A stretch of DNA of 64,000 bases from Kalmanozyma brasiliensis GHG001 (Eukaryota > Basidiomycota > Ustilaginomycetes > Ustilaginales). The position numbers and the translations under genes were made by a program. Where the stretch lies: assembly GCF_000497045.1 (NCBI RefSeq), contig NW_015961988.1, positions 62,001-126,000 of the forward strand, written 5' to 3'. Under the pieces are notes generated by a model. It saw only the letters and a program-made list of their open reading frames with translations, searched no databases and was not told where the DNA came from. Each line of letters opens with the position of its first letter. The first letter of the stretch is position 1. Below, in pieces: positions 11,349-20,677 of the stretch.

Positions 11349-13050
11349 ATGGAGGTGCACACGCTCGCCGCCACCGGTCGCTCGGACACATCTGACGACG
11401 TGATCCAGTCGAAGTCCTCGCCACCTTCCACCCCTGGCGCTCACGATGCTGCTCACCAGCTCACCGCTACAACCTCCGCCGGCGAGATCAAGAAGCCGCG
11501 CTCCAACAACTCGATCCTGCTCATCCTCGCTGCCGGCTGTGCCCTCCTTTCCGATGGCTACCAGAATTCTTTGATGACCATGACCAACGTCGTCTTTCGC
11601 ACCCGCTACGGCACCAAAGTCTACGACGCAGCGACCCAGACCCGCATCTCCAACGCCTCTCTCGTCGGTGCTATCATCGGTCAGATTGCCGTTGGACTCA
11701 TCTGCGATCGTGTTGGACGCAAAGCCGGCGTGACCCTCACAACGACCCTGCTTGTGCTCGGCGCGATCTTCGCCACGGCCGCCTACCCCGTCGACAACAA
11801 GCCAGCCAACATGTTCTGGTGGCTCACCGTTGCGCGCGGCTGCGTCGGTGTTGGTGTCGGTGGTGAGTACCCCGCATCTTCCACATCCGCCTCCGAAGCC
11901 GCTAATGAGCGACTCGGCGCCAAGCACCGCAGCCAAGTCTTCATCCTCGTCACCAACCTCGTCCTGGGTCTCGGCACCCTCGTCTCGCTCGGCTTCTTCA
12001 TGGTCGTCCTCCGTATCACCGGCTACCACGACACCAAGGACGCGGCTGGCTTCCGCGACCTCGGCATCATCTGGCGCACCGTCTTCGGCTTCGGCGCCCT
12101 CTTCCCCCTCATCATCTTCTATTTCCGCATGATGGTGCTCAACTCGTCGCTGTACCGCAAGACGGCGATGCGTAAGAAGGTGCCCTACAAGCTGGCATTG
12201 AGGCGGTACTGGAAGAGACTTTTGGGTACAGCGGGTGTTTGGTTCATCTACGACTTTGTCGTCTTCCCTCTCGGCGTGTTTAGCGGTACCATCATCAGCA
12301 CCGTCCTGCACAACCCGAGTCTGATCCGGGTCGCGGAGTGGCAGTTCTTCCTCTCCTTTCTCGGCCTGCCAGGCACGTTCATTGGCGTTTGGGCCCTTCC
12401 TTATTTGGGTAGCAGGAAGTGCTTCATGATCGGTCTCGGCGGTTTCCTCGTCCTCGGCCTTATCATTGGCTGCGCATACGAGCAGGTCAGCTCCAACGTC
12501 GCCGCCATCGTCATCCTCTTCGGTCTGCTTGCTTCATCAGGAAATTTCGGCCCAGGCAATATGTGTGGCCTTACAAGCTCAGGTGAGCCCGGCAACATGT
12601 GTGGTGCACATCTAGAAGTTCACCCGTACTGACCCGACATTTCTTTCTCTTTGCGCAATAGAGGTCTACCCGTCCGCCCTGCGCGGCACGTTCTACGGCA
12701 TCTCCGCAGCTGTCGGCAAGACGGGCGCTGCAATCGGCACGCAAGCCTTTACGCCAATCCAAACGCACCTCGGCAAGAAGTGGGTCTTCATCATCTCGGC
12801 CCTCTTGGGACTGACTGGTATCGCATTGGTCTACTTCTGCATCCCAGAGACGACCAAGTTCGATCTCGCCGAAGAGGACAGGGCGTGGTTGCAGCACCTC
12901 GTGGACAACGGATGGGAGGGCGAGATCGGCGATGGAAGCGAAGGCGTGACGGGCGCCAAGGAGGCGCTTGGTAGGGTCAAGAACAGCGATGCGGACGATA
13001 TTTCGACCGACGACGAGGAGAGCGCGCTCAGTGAGAAGGCTTCTCGTTAG
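11349..13050 (+). CDS. MFS glycerophosphoinositol/phosphate transporter, Git1-like
   Basis: Two exons, 11349-12582 and 12662-13050, encode 540 aa. The intron (12583-12661) starts GTGAGC and ends GCAATAG and restores the family-typical junction GLTSS|EVYPSALRG. Without splicing the frame would stop at 12632. The protein is a 12-TM major facilitator of the PHS/Git1 group: hydrophilic N-terminus to about residue 55, first TM near 57, the MFS loop motif DRVGRKAG around residue 122, GVGVGGEYPASS at about 172, and GTFYGISAAVGKTGA after the intron. Such proteins import glycerophosphoinositol, glycerophosphocholine or phosphate at the plasma membrane. The acidic Ser-rich C-terminal tail is cytosolic. 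Substrate cannot be decided from sequence. Confidence 0.9.
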
Positions 13051-13471
13051 GATCATCACAGAATGTTTCCCGTTCAAAAGAGCTGCAGATTCAGCGGCTA
13101 ACGATCATGGTCATGTTTGAAACCGCAATGATACGCACCGAATGAGAGTGTGAGGTTGATAGACCACAAGTTCTTCTTGAGTGTTCCTCCGTGGCGTAGG
13201 AAAGCAGCGCCGCAAAAGACACGGCGCCATGCAACTTCGGGCCGTATCTCGGCCTGACCGCTGAGAGACAACGGTGGATGAGGTAGGCGCAGTCCAGGTG
13301 GCGAGTCCTGTTCATCACATACCTCGAGGCGCAACCCAACTTCGGAGTCGCCCGCGTTTTCCCAGACGGCAAGCGTCCTCAATCAGGCTGCAAGAGTAGC
13401 GCAAAGGCTCTCGCATCGAATGTGAAGTTACGCACTTGGACTCGACGTTTGTCGATCAGAAAACCATCACC
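13051..13471. other. Intergenic spacer before the secreted-protein cluster
   Basis: 421 nt between the transporter stop and the first secreted-protein ATG. No gene seen. It contains the 3' flank of the transporter and the promoter of the first cluster member. Confidence 0.5.
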
Positions 13472-14431
13472 ATGTTGATTCAAGCTGCTGGAGCGCTCCT
13501 CATCTTGGAGCTACTGGCGATTCGATTCGTTCAAGCAGCTCTCATTGGGTCAAACAACGACGATGACACGCACAAAACAGACAGCTGGTCTCCGTCCCTC
13601 GGGCATCAGCAACCCTGGCCACCCCAGAAACCATCTTCCTCATCCTCGAGCGAGGTTCTAGACGGATGGCGTCCCATAGACTTGCATGTGTCGAACGATC
13701 CACACCTTCATCAGCCGCTGAACTGGGCGCTCGACTCTACCACGCAGCCCACCGGGCTTCAAGACGTGGACTTTGACATCCTGCATGCACTTTCTGCGGA
13801 TCTTTCGCGTCCGTCTTCAAGCCATCTGCCCGTCGAGCCCGGTCAGACAGCACCTTCTGATCCGACATCCGCCTCCCCCCACTCGTTTACCAGCATCGCC
13901 CAACCCGAAGCGAAACGCCCTCGGGTGCCTCCACCTCCCGACCTCGCAGCCGCCATAGCGTCGCAAAGGGTCAAGTCCGCCGCCATCCGGAAGCGCATGC
14001 GCTGGCCCGAACCGCGCTCCTTCTCGCACCTCGTCTCCTACCCACCGTTCCGCAGCGTTGCGCGGCAGCTCTCCTCCGACACCTCACCGGAGATCGCTTC
14101 CCGCATCGTCGCCGCGTTTGCTGGCAAGCTCCAATGGGTGCCCCTGTCGCGCGACACGTCGTTACAGACAATCTTTCGCGATCGAACTCCGTACAAGCTG
14201 TACAGCCGCCGTCTACCCATCCGAATGGAAAGACAAGGTACGAGCTGGAGCGTGCACATGACCCAGCACAACGTACCTCTCCGACGAGAGGGTCTGACGC
14301 AGGGCACGCCGCTCCACGGCAAGCCGTACTATGGATTTTGGGGATTGCCCGAGGATGTGAGCAGCGGCTCTGTGCCCGCGGTGTTTTACGGATCGGGGAT
14401 TCTGGAGAAGGATTCTGGAGAAGAAGGATAA
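13472..14431 (+). CDS. Secreted effector-type paralog 1, C-terminus frameshifted
   Basis: 319 aa from the ATG at 13472. An in-frame ATG at 13436 adds 12 residues but would bury the signal peptide, and the inner ATG has the tcaccATG context shared with paralogs 2 and 3. Signal peptide: hydrophobic residues about 2-22, cleavage after the Val-Gln-Ala stretch. Two islands match the other three members. One is near residues 88-115 (WALD...DVDFDILHALSAD). The other is a long C-terminal block with WPEP, PYKLYSRRLPI, SVHMTQHNVP and GKPYYGFWGLPEDV. The linker is Pro/Ser-rich. No enzyme family is recognised; by location and form it is a candidate smut effector, possibly of the Eff1 type (from memory, unverified). 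The family's last about 20 residues (acidic LIEELE helix) are lost because of a 13-bp tandem duplication at 14397-14422. The family-type stop in the other frame lies at 14493-14495. Confidence 0.8.
   Translation: MLIQAAGALLILELLAIRFVQAALIGSNNDDDTHKTDSWSPSLGHQQPWPPQKPSSSSSSEVLDGWRPIDLHVSNDPHLHQPLNWALDSTTQPTGLQDVDFDILHALSADLSRPSSSHLPVEPGQTAPSDPTSASPHSFTSIAQPEAKRPRVPPPPDLAAAIASQRVKSAAIRKRMRWPEPRSFSHLVSYPPFRSVARQLSSDTSPEIASRIVAAFAGKLQWVPLSRDTSLQTIFRDRTPYKLYSRRLPIRMERQGTSWSVHMTQHNVPLRREGLTQGTPLHGKPYYGFWGLPEDVSSGSVPAVFYGSGILEKDSGEEG
14397..14422 (+). repeat. 13-bp perfect tandem duplication inside paralog 1
   Basis: ggattctggagaa occurs twice, at 14397-14409 and 14410-14422. Thirteen is not a multiple of three, so the reading frame shifts and the protein ends five codons later at 14431. 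Downstream, in the displaced frame, the family's C-terminal residues are still readable up to a stop at 14493-14495, so the event looks recent. Confidence 0.9.
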
Positions 14432-14495
14432 TGCAGTCGTAGACGGGCATTTCGCCCTGCTGATTGAGGAGCTGGAGGAAGAGGCCAAGGCGTGA

Positions 14496-14896
14496 GCATG
14501 GAGTCAATGTCGGCTGAGCTCTTGAACGAGTTATCGTTACTGATGTACGTCCTCGCTCGTCTGGCATCGGTCACCCACACGATTATCGCGTGCTTTGGCT
14601 CCGAGGTAATGAGAGCGGTCCCGCAAGAGGACACAGCAGCGCACAACGTCGAGCCACATCTTTGCCTTGTTGGTGGGGGACACCGGTCACGCGATGAGGA
14701 TAACGCGGTCCAGGCCCATTTGAGCGGTTCATCCCCACCACGAGCTACGACTCATCTTTGGTGACTTTGCGTGCAAGGCATAAAAAGCGCCTATCAAGCC
14801 CACGAAAGGATCTGAGTAGGTTAAGTTACGAAGGCAAACTTGACTTCCTTCTACCTCACGCAGTCGGCCTCCGATCGCATTCTCAACCCTATCACC
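14496..14896. other. Spacer between paralogs 1 and 2, partly duplicated
   Basis: Contains the 3' flank of paralog 1. The part from about 14588 on resembles the 3' flank of paralog 2 (from about 15903). No gene seen. Confidence 0.5.
14588..14627 (+). repeat. Duplicated 3'-flank segment, copy 1
   Basis: Shares TGGCTCC, GGTxATGA and AGCGGTCC in the same order and spacing with 15904-15942 downstream of paralog 2. Weaker similarity continues for over 100 nt in both copies (for example GCGATGAGGA against GCAATGAGGT). It shows that the duplicated unit extended beyond the coding region. Confidence 0.65.
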
Positions 14897-15730
14897 ATGC
14901 TGAGGACCGCCATCTCGCTGCCAGTCTTTGGGCTGCTGCTGTTCCGACTCGTGAAAGCGCTACCTATGGACCGATACGACGAAGCTGGCGCGCATTCATC
15001 ACACCGACCAGCCGCCTGGGCGCTCGACTTTTCGACGCCACCTGCCGACATGGAACCGGCCGACTTTGAGATCCTCCGTGCGCTCTCCGCTGATTTCTCG
15101 TCACCCGATCCCACTGCTTCACACGACGAGAGCCAAGGTAGCAACAATCTGCCTCGTCCTGGCTCGACGGCTTCCCTTGTGGACACGGACAACGCCATCG
15201 CGCGTCACAAAGCCACCACATCCATCGTCCGCGGCCGCATCGGCCATCCAGAGCCATACACCCTCACCTTGCTCCCCTACTACGCGCCCTTCCGAGACCA
15301 CCACCGGAGCCTCACGCACGACGACTCGCCGCAAATCCCATCGCGCATCGTCAACGCTTTTGGCGGCAAACTCCGATGGTTCCCCGCCACTACCTCGCGC
15401 GAAACCCTCGTGCCGCACAACTGGCACAACCGGTCGCCGTACAACCTCTACAGCCGCCGTCTACCCATCGCGATCCACAAGGACGGAGAGAGGCTCTCGG
15501 TGCATATGACGCAACACAACGTTCCGCCCCGAACCGCCGGCTTGACCCAAGGAACTGAGTTTTGGCGCAAGCCGTACTATGGGTTCTGGGGGTTGCCGGA
15601 GAAGCCGGAGGGTGACCTTCTGCCCATCGTCTTTTACGGACTGGGCACGCTGGAGACGCAGGATAACGAGGCGGTGGATCGACATTTGGCACCGCTGATC
15701 CAAGAGCTGGAGGGGAAGGCCAAGGTGTGA
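14897..15730 (+). CDS. Secreted effector-type paralog 2
   Basis: 277 aa from ATG 14897 (atcaccATG); an upstream in-frame ATG at 14840 is disfavoured because it would precede the signal peptide by 19 residues. Signal peptide residues 1 to about 20 (MLRTAISLPVFGLLLFRLVK), followed by the ALPMDR junction that recurs in paralogs 3 and 4 as a PMxR sequence. Conserved islands: AWALD...ADFEILRALSADFS near residues 37-66, and from about residue 112 to the end HPEP, PYNLYSRRLPI, SVHMTQHNVP, KPYYGFWGLPE and the terminal DNEAVDRHL...ELEGKA helix. Shortest linker of the four plus-strand-type members. Function unknown; secretion to the plant apoplast is inferred. Confidence 0.85.
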   Translation: MLRTAISLPVFGLLLFRLVKALPMDRYDEAGAHSSHRPAAWALDFSTPPADMEPADFEILRALSADFSSPDPTASHDESQGSNNLPRPGSTASLVDTDNAIARHKATTSIVRGRIGHPEPYTLTLLPYYAPFRDHHRSLTHDDSPQIPSRIVNAFGGKLRWFPATTSRETLVPHNWHNRSPYNLYSRRLPIAIHKDGERLSVHMTQHNVPPRTAGLTQGTEFWRKPYYGFWGLPEKPEGDLLPIVFYGLGTLETQDNEAVDRHLAPLIQELEGKAKV

Positions 15731-16180
15731 GTGTAGAGTGAATGTCGTCATATGTGCTTGTCGACTAAGCCACTGCCGTGCTTTCATCGACCTCTCAACG
15801 CTTCTTATCTCAAAAGTCTCCGGCTGAGTGTCTGCCCTTCTGTCTCGAGTGTCTCTAGCATGATAAATCGCTCGTCTGACATCGATCGTTCACATGACTT
15901 TCGTGTGCATTGGCTCCAAGGTGATGAAAGCGGTCCGCCCAAGAATACAGTTCCAGTCAACGGGCCACGCCGTTGCCTCTTTGGTCAGGAAAAACGATCG
16001 CGCAATGAGGTCGTCGCAATGCAAGCGGCAATCGCGCCGTTCAAGCCACCACAAGGCGCAACTCGTCTTCGAGACCCATTAAGTATCTGCTGGCAGCATC
16101 GGTGCACCTCGAAGCGTTAGAAGCACATGTCATCCAACGAGCACTTGAAACCGATCTTTGCCAATTGCGTGAATGTCACC
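15731..16180. other. Spacer between paralogs 2 and 3
   Basis: No gene seen. Includes the second copy of the duplicated 3' flank (15904-15942 and beyond) and the promoter of paralog 3. Confidence 0.5.
15904..15942 (+). repeat. Duplicated 3'-flank segment, copy 2
   Basis: Counterpart of 14588-14627 (see there), downstream of paralog 2. Confidence 0.65.
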
Positions 16181-17209
16181 ATGTTGACGCGTATTGCTGC
16201 AGTGCTCCTCGTCCTTTGGTTGCTGACTTTTCGACGTGTGCAAACCGCTCCCATGGAGCGACACGATGATTCTGCTCTGCAAGCAATACACAGCGGCTTT
16301 CGGCTCCCTGAACCTGGGCAGCACTGGCCGACCCCGCCCTCCCCGTCCTCGACCGATTCCGATCGCTTCTTTCCTGGTCCTTGGCATTCTACGCCCAGCA
16401 GTACTCCTTTGAACAGCTTTCATGAACCGCTATCATGGGCTCTCGATGTCGATACCCCGTCCGCCGAGCTGGAGGATGTAGACTTTGACATCCTCCGTGC
16501 TCTCTCTGCGGATTTCGCGCAGTACAGTTCTTCTTCGAATCAGCCCAGCGTCGAGCCGTCAGCCGGACTGACAGGTGCGATGCCAACCTCAGAGACCAGC
16601 GGCGCGCAGCGCCCTCAGGTCACCATCCCTGCGTCTCGACCGGCGCGAACGAAGCTGCGACCGTCTCCCCAAAAGGCGGCGGCCATCGAGCGGCATAGAG
16701 TCCGAAACGCCGCCATCCGCACGCGCATCGGCTGGCCGGAACCATCCGTCTTCTCCCGTCTCGATCACTACGCGCCCTTCCGCTCACCCAAAAAGCAGCT
16801 CACGTTCGCCGATTCGCCCCTCATCCCTGCCCGCATCATCGACGCGTTCGGTGGCAAGCTCCGATGGGTGTCCCTCTCGCGTGACATGCTGACCAAGGTC
16901 ACCTTCCACGATCGATCGCCATACAAGATGTACAGCCGCCGCCTCCCTCTCGCCTTCCAGCAGCACGACGTCCGATGGAGCGTCCACATGACGCAGCACA
17001 ACGTGCCGATCCGACAAGAAGGGCTGACGCGGGGGACGTCGCTGCACGGCAAGCCGTATTATGCCTTCTGGGGCGTGCCAGAGGATGTGGAGAGCGAATT
17101 CTTGCCCGTGGTGCACTACGGGGCGGGGGTGCTGGAGAAGGAGGATAACGAGGCGGTGGATCGACGGTTGAGATCGCTGATCGAGGAGCTGGAGGGGAGG
17201 GCGGCGTGA
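16181..17209 (+). CDS. Secreted effector-type paralog 3
   Basis: 342 aa, the longest member. ATG 16181 has the tcaccATG context of its paralogs; an upstream ATG at 16127 is judged unlikely. Signal peptide residues 1 to about 21, then the TAPMER junction. Islands: LSWALDVDTP...DVDFDILRALSADF near residues 84-113, IGWPEPSVFSRL, PYKMYSRRLPL, SVHMTQHNVPIRQEGL, GKPYYAFWGVPEDV, and an intact terminal DNEAVDRRL...EELEGRA helix. The extra length lies in the Pro/Ser-rich stretch after the signal peptide and in the basic linker around residues 145-190. Same unknown function as its neighbours. Confidence 0.85.
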   Translation: MLTRIAAVLLVLWLLTFRRVQTAPMERHDDSALQAIHSGFRLPEPGQHWPTPPSPSSTDSDRFFPGPWHSTPSSTPLNSFHEPLSWALDVDTPSAELEDVDFDILRALSADFAQYSSSSNQPSVEPSAGLTGAMPTSETSGAQRPQVTIPASRPARTKLRPSPQKAAAIERHRVRNAAIRTRIGWPEPSVFSRLDHYAPFRSPKKQLTFADSPLIPARIIDAFGGKLRWVSLSRDMLTKVTFHDRSPYKMYSRRLPLAFQQHDVRWSVHMTQHNVPIRQEGLTRGTSLHGKPYYAFWGVPEDVESEFLPVVHYGAGVLEKEDNEAVDRRLRSLIEELEGRAA

Positions 17210-17422
17210 AGGTCGAATGTATGCCATCAAGTGTGCGAGTGACTGGTATGCTTTTCACCCGGTATCGGTCTTGATGCTTTCGGATCGCAAAAGCACCAGT
17301 CAGACAGCAATTTGACTGTCTCTCGAATGTCTTCGGCACGATTCTCACTCGTTGATGTATACCGCACGAGCACCTGTTGGAAGCAGAGACTGTCGACATG
17401 TACAAGAGAAGCAGGTGCATCA

Positions 17423-18283
17423 TCACCTCGCCACACCTCTCTTCATGTGTTCCAACAGCGATCCAAGATGCGCATCTACCTCGTCCACATGCATGCCGTC
17501 AAACCACCCGGCGCCGTAAAACGTCACGGGTACCTTATCTTTCACTTCGTGCTGAGCCACCCCCCAAAACGCATAATACGGCTTGCCCTCCAGCACGCTC
17601 CCTACGAGCACGCCGCCCTTTCTTATGGGCATGTTGTGCTGCGTCATGTGCACGTGCGTCAATCCCTCTGCGCCTGTATTGGGCAGAGGGAGCACTCTGC
17701 TCGGATTCATGTAAGGTGAGCGTTTGTGGTATGCCCTTGGATCGAAACCTGTCGGCATCTCGCGCTTGTCCACCCAGCGCAGCTTGCCAGCAAACAACCC
17801 ATTGACGATGCGATCCCGAACGGAGTTGTCGCTGACGTAGGCAAGTTCGCCCCTGCCCACCAGATGGCGTAGCGGAGGCACCTCGTCGAGACGCGCCAGG
17901 GTGGGCGGTTCGGGCCAGCCAGAGGCGAGACGGGCGCTGGCGAAGCGAGAACGCCGTTTCGTCTCGCGGTCCATGAGCGTCTTACCTCGACCGCGTTTCT
18001 TGCTGCTGCCGGCGGTGAGGTCCGCCGAAAGGGATTGGAGGATCTCGTGGTCCGTCGCATCGAGCGGGCGGTCCGAGGGCGAGAATGATGGGGACCAGGA
18101 GGGCGAAGACGTGCCAGGTGAGTTGGGCGCCACCAATTGGGATGGACCAGAGACCAGGTCGTGAGTCGGAGGCTCGAATGGATCGTGGCCTCCTCCATTG
18201 CGGTTCATTGGCCAGGCAACGGCCAAGTTGCGCATCACCAAGAGAACAATAAGCAGTCCCGGGATGATTCTAGCGAGCGTCAT
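17423..18283 (-). CDS. Secreted effector-type paralog 4 (inverted, most diverged)
   Basis: 286 aa from the ATG at 18283; an upstream in-frame ATG at 18394 would add 37 residues before the signal peptide. Signal peptide MTLARIIPGLLIVLLVMRNL, then AVAWPMNR, matching the PMxR junction of paralogs 2 and 3. The first island is reduced to LDATDHEILQSLSADL. The second is present: GWPEPPTLARL, NGLFAGKLRWV, SPYMNPSRVLPL, THVHMTQHNMPIRKGG, GKPYYAFWGV and a C-terminal VDEVDAHLGSLLEHM helix. It is convergent with paralog 3 across 213 nt. The basic stretch KKRGRGKTLMDRETKRRSR in the linker is unlike the others. Confidence 0.85.
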   Translation of the reverse strand: MTLARIIPGLLIVLLVMRNLAVAWPMNRNGGGHDPFEPPTHDLVSGPSQLVAPNSPGTSSPSWSPSFSPSDRPLDATDHEILQSLSADLTAGSSKKRGRGKTLMDRETKRRSRFASARLASGWPEPPTLARLDEVPPLRHLVGRGELAYVSDNSVRDRIVNGLFAGKLRWVDKREMPTGFDPRAYHKRSPYMNPSRVLPLPNTGAEGLTHVHMTQHNMPIRKGGVLVGSVLEGKPYYAFWGVAQHEVKDKVPVTFYGAGWFDGMHVDEVDAHLGSLLEHMKRGVAR

Positions 18284-20677
18284 GGCGTGAGGGAGTCGTG
18301 AGAGTTGGAACTGGATCTGCAAGCAAGCAAGAGTGGCGGCCCTTGCAGTTTGTACTTCTTCAGTGTCAGTCACTCGAAAAAGTTCGCTTGACACCGAAGG
18401 TCGAGACGCTGGGCAGGTGGGGCGTTGTCACCACCGTGTGAACGCTCTGAAGGCGAGTTCATAGCCACAGACAGCATCCTGTCGATCCGCACTGAGGTTG
18501 CATCAACCACATCAAGATTGCCTCCCTCTGTCGGTGGCGCAAATGGGCCGGACCGGCCAAATCCTAGCTCTTCATTTCGGCGCCGGACACGGACGAAAGC
18601 ACGACATCAAGTTGGCAAGCACCAAAGGTTGCTTGGATCGACACTGTCGTCGTTTGGAGGAGAACAGAAGAGATGTGGTGCTGCCTCGATTGACGACTCG
18701 ATCCTTGGCGACGCAGACAGCTTGGATCGGGCGATCTCCGCTGGCTTTGATCCTCAGTGGCGGCGCATCTCAGTTATCGGTGGTATGGAGGCGGCGCTTG
18801 TTCGGGTTCCACCCGCACCACGACAAGGCGCCGCTCAAGATTGAGAAGCATCGGGTTACGGCCATGAATCGGATCAATTGGCTGGCTTTGAGATCCACCG
18901 CAGCCGGCAACGAGGCATCGGACATGGCGGCGGTTGCGGCTTGCCTGCCGGTACATGCTGGATAAGTTACCGCAAGGGTCTGCCGGAGAGAGGGTGACGT
19001 TGCCCAAACGTGGCCGCGACACCGAAACATGGGTGTCCTTGCATCTTTGGATGCATCAGTGCTCTACGGGAGCGCTCAACACACGGGATGCAAATGACAA
19101 GCCATCGAGGGAGGATGTGCGGAGAGCGAGGCGAGGGTATGCCGGGTTTGACGGGGCAAGCTGCTCAATAACGCGTTGCCCCCACGCTCCCCGCAATCTG
19201 TCTTTCTCCGCAAAAATCAAGGTTGCGGGCTTGAGGAAGGGGGCGCGCGGCTGCCCGATTTGGTCTTGCGTCAGCTGATCGCCCGATTCAGCACTGATTG
19301 TCTGTTTCGGGATCGCTCTTCAGATAAAAGCAGACGGGCTCTGCCGTCCACAGTCGTTTCTGCAGCCAAGCCGGTGCTGGAGCGAGGCTGTAGTTCACAG
19401 AGGGCAGCAGCTTCGGCGTCTTGACATGCACGTCCAAGAAGGGCATTTTATCGCGCTCGGTGCCAATTGACCGGCTTGGCTTGAGAGCAAAAGCTGCACG
19501 ACCAAGTCTAGAGCGAACATCGCTCGGCCTCTTCAGCACCCTCGGCAAATCACTGCACTTCTCTTGCTGCTCTGCCCACCCCGCGAGGACAGTAGACTCA
19601 CGCGAAAACTCGAAAAGACGAGAGGCAGCTGCATCTTCCCATCGCCTTCCTCAACCGAGACGCCAACTTTGCAGCACGCTTGGCGGTCTGATCTTGTCCA
19701 TCGTTGACCCTTACTGTACTTATGTACTCTCAGAGGGCTTCGCACTGTGTGCGTCCGATGCACTCTGCATGAACGCAGCTTGCGTATTCGAGTGTGTAGC
19801 ATTTGCGATCTAGGTCGCAGCTGCTCTTGCTTACCCCGCAAAAGGACCATCACGATGGAGCGGAGTAGGATGCTATAGCTCAGAAGCGAGCGCGGTCGTC
19901 ATCGAAATTGCGGGTCTGAGCGTCGATTCCATCTGAAGCGGAGTATTTGAGGCTCTGGATCAGTCAAATCGGGAACTGACGCGCAACCTTGTTTTCTCCT
20001 CACGTAAGGTCCCCTTGAAATCGCACAGACGCGAACAATTTTTTTTACCAGGAAAAGGCAGGGCTTGGCCAGTGCAATCCTGCTTGTCCGAGACGCCGTC
20101 ACTGCTGATCTGCAGTGGTAACTTTTTCACATCTGGATATCAAAGTGGGATCGCTCGACTGCGCTGTGCAGCCTACTTTTTTCCCACTTTGCTACCGTCA
20201 CACCTTCGGCTGCTGGCCGACGCTCTCTCACTGTTCTCACGCCTCTGCATCCCATCCATCTTGAGCAGGGGTCCTTGACCGCAGCTCTCTCACTCTTCCA
20301 CCAACACCCAGCTTCCTCTCGCTTTTCACCCACTCCGCAGCACATCGCCTCGACCCAACCTTCTCCATCGGCCCATCCGACCGCCGCCGTGTACCCTGTT
20401 CATCCGTGTTTCTCTCTGTCTCTCTGTTCAGCTCGTGTTCTGTTCTCTCTCTATCTGACCTTGCATCCCCACCATCATCGTCCCCAGGCATCACCTTGTT
20501 CCCACGCCTGACTTCATCCACAGCTCGCTTCCTCCGACACCGCGCGCTCGTCCCCCCGCTACATTTGCCCCGATCACTCACCTCCTCTGACCGTCGGTGA
20601 TCGCGCACTTCAACAGCCTCGACTTCGTCGGCGTAGTAGCACTTCCCTCTTCGCGCCCGCAGACCAGTCCACCAACC
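18284..20677. other. 2.4-kb intergenic region, no supported gene
   Basis: Lies between the secreted-protein cluster and the aldo-keto reductase. Short frames on both strands overlap each other and match nothing I recognise. About 20160-20560 is a long pyrimidine-rich (CT/CTCT) stretch of the kind found in promoters and leaders of strongly expressed fungal genes. Confidence 0.5.

Noticed and set aside
11301..12311. 336-codon open frame antisense to the Git1-like transporter
   Set aside because: Acidic low-complexity shadow of a biased membrane-protein gene.
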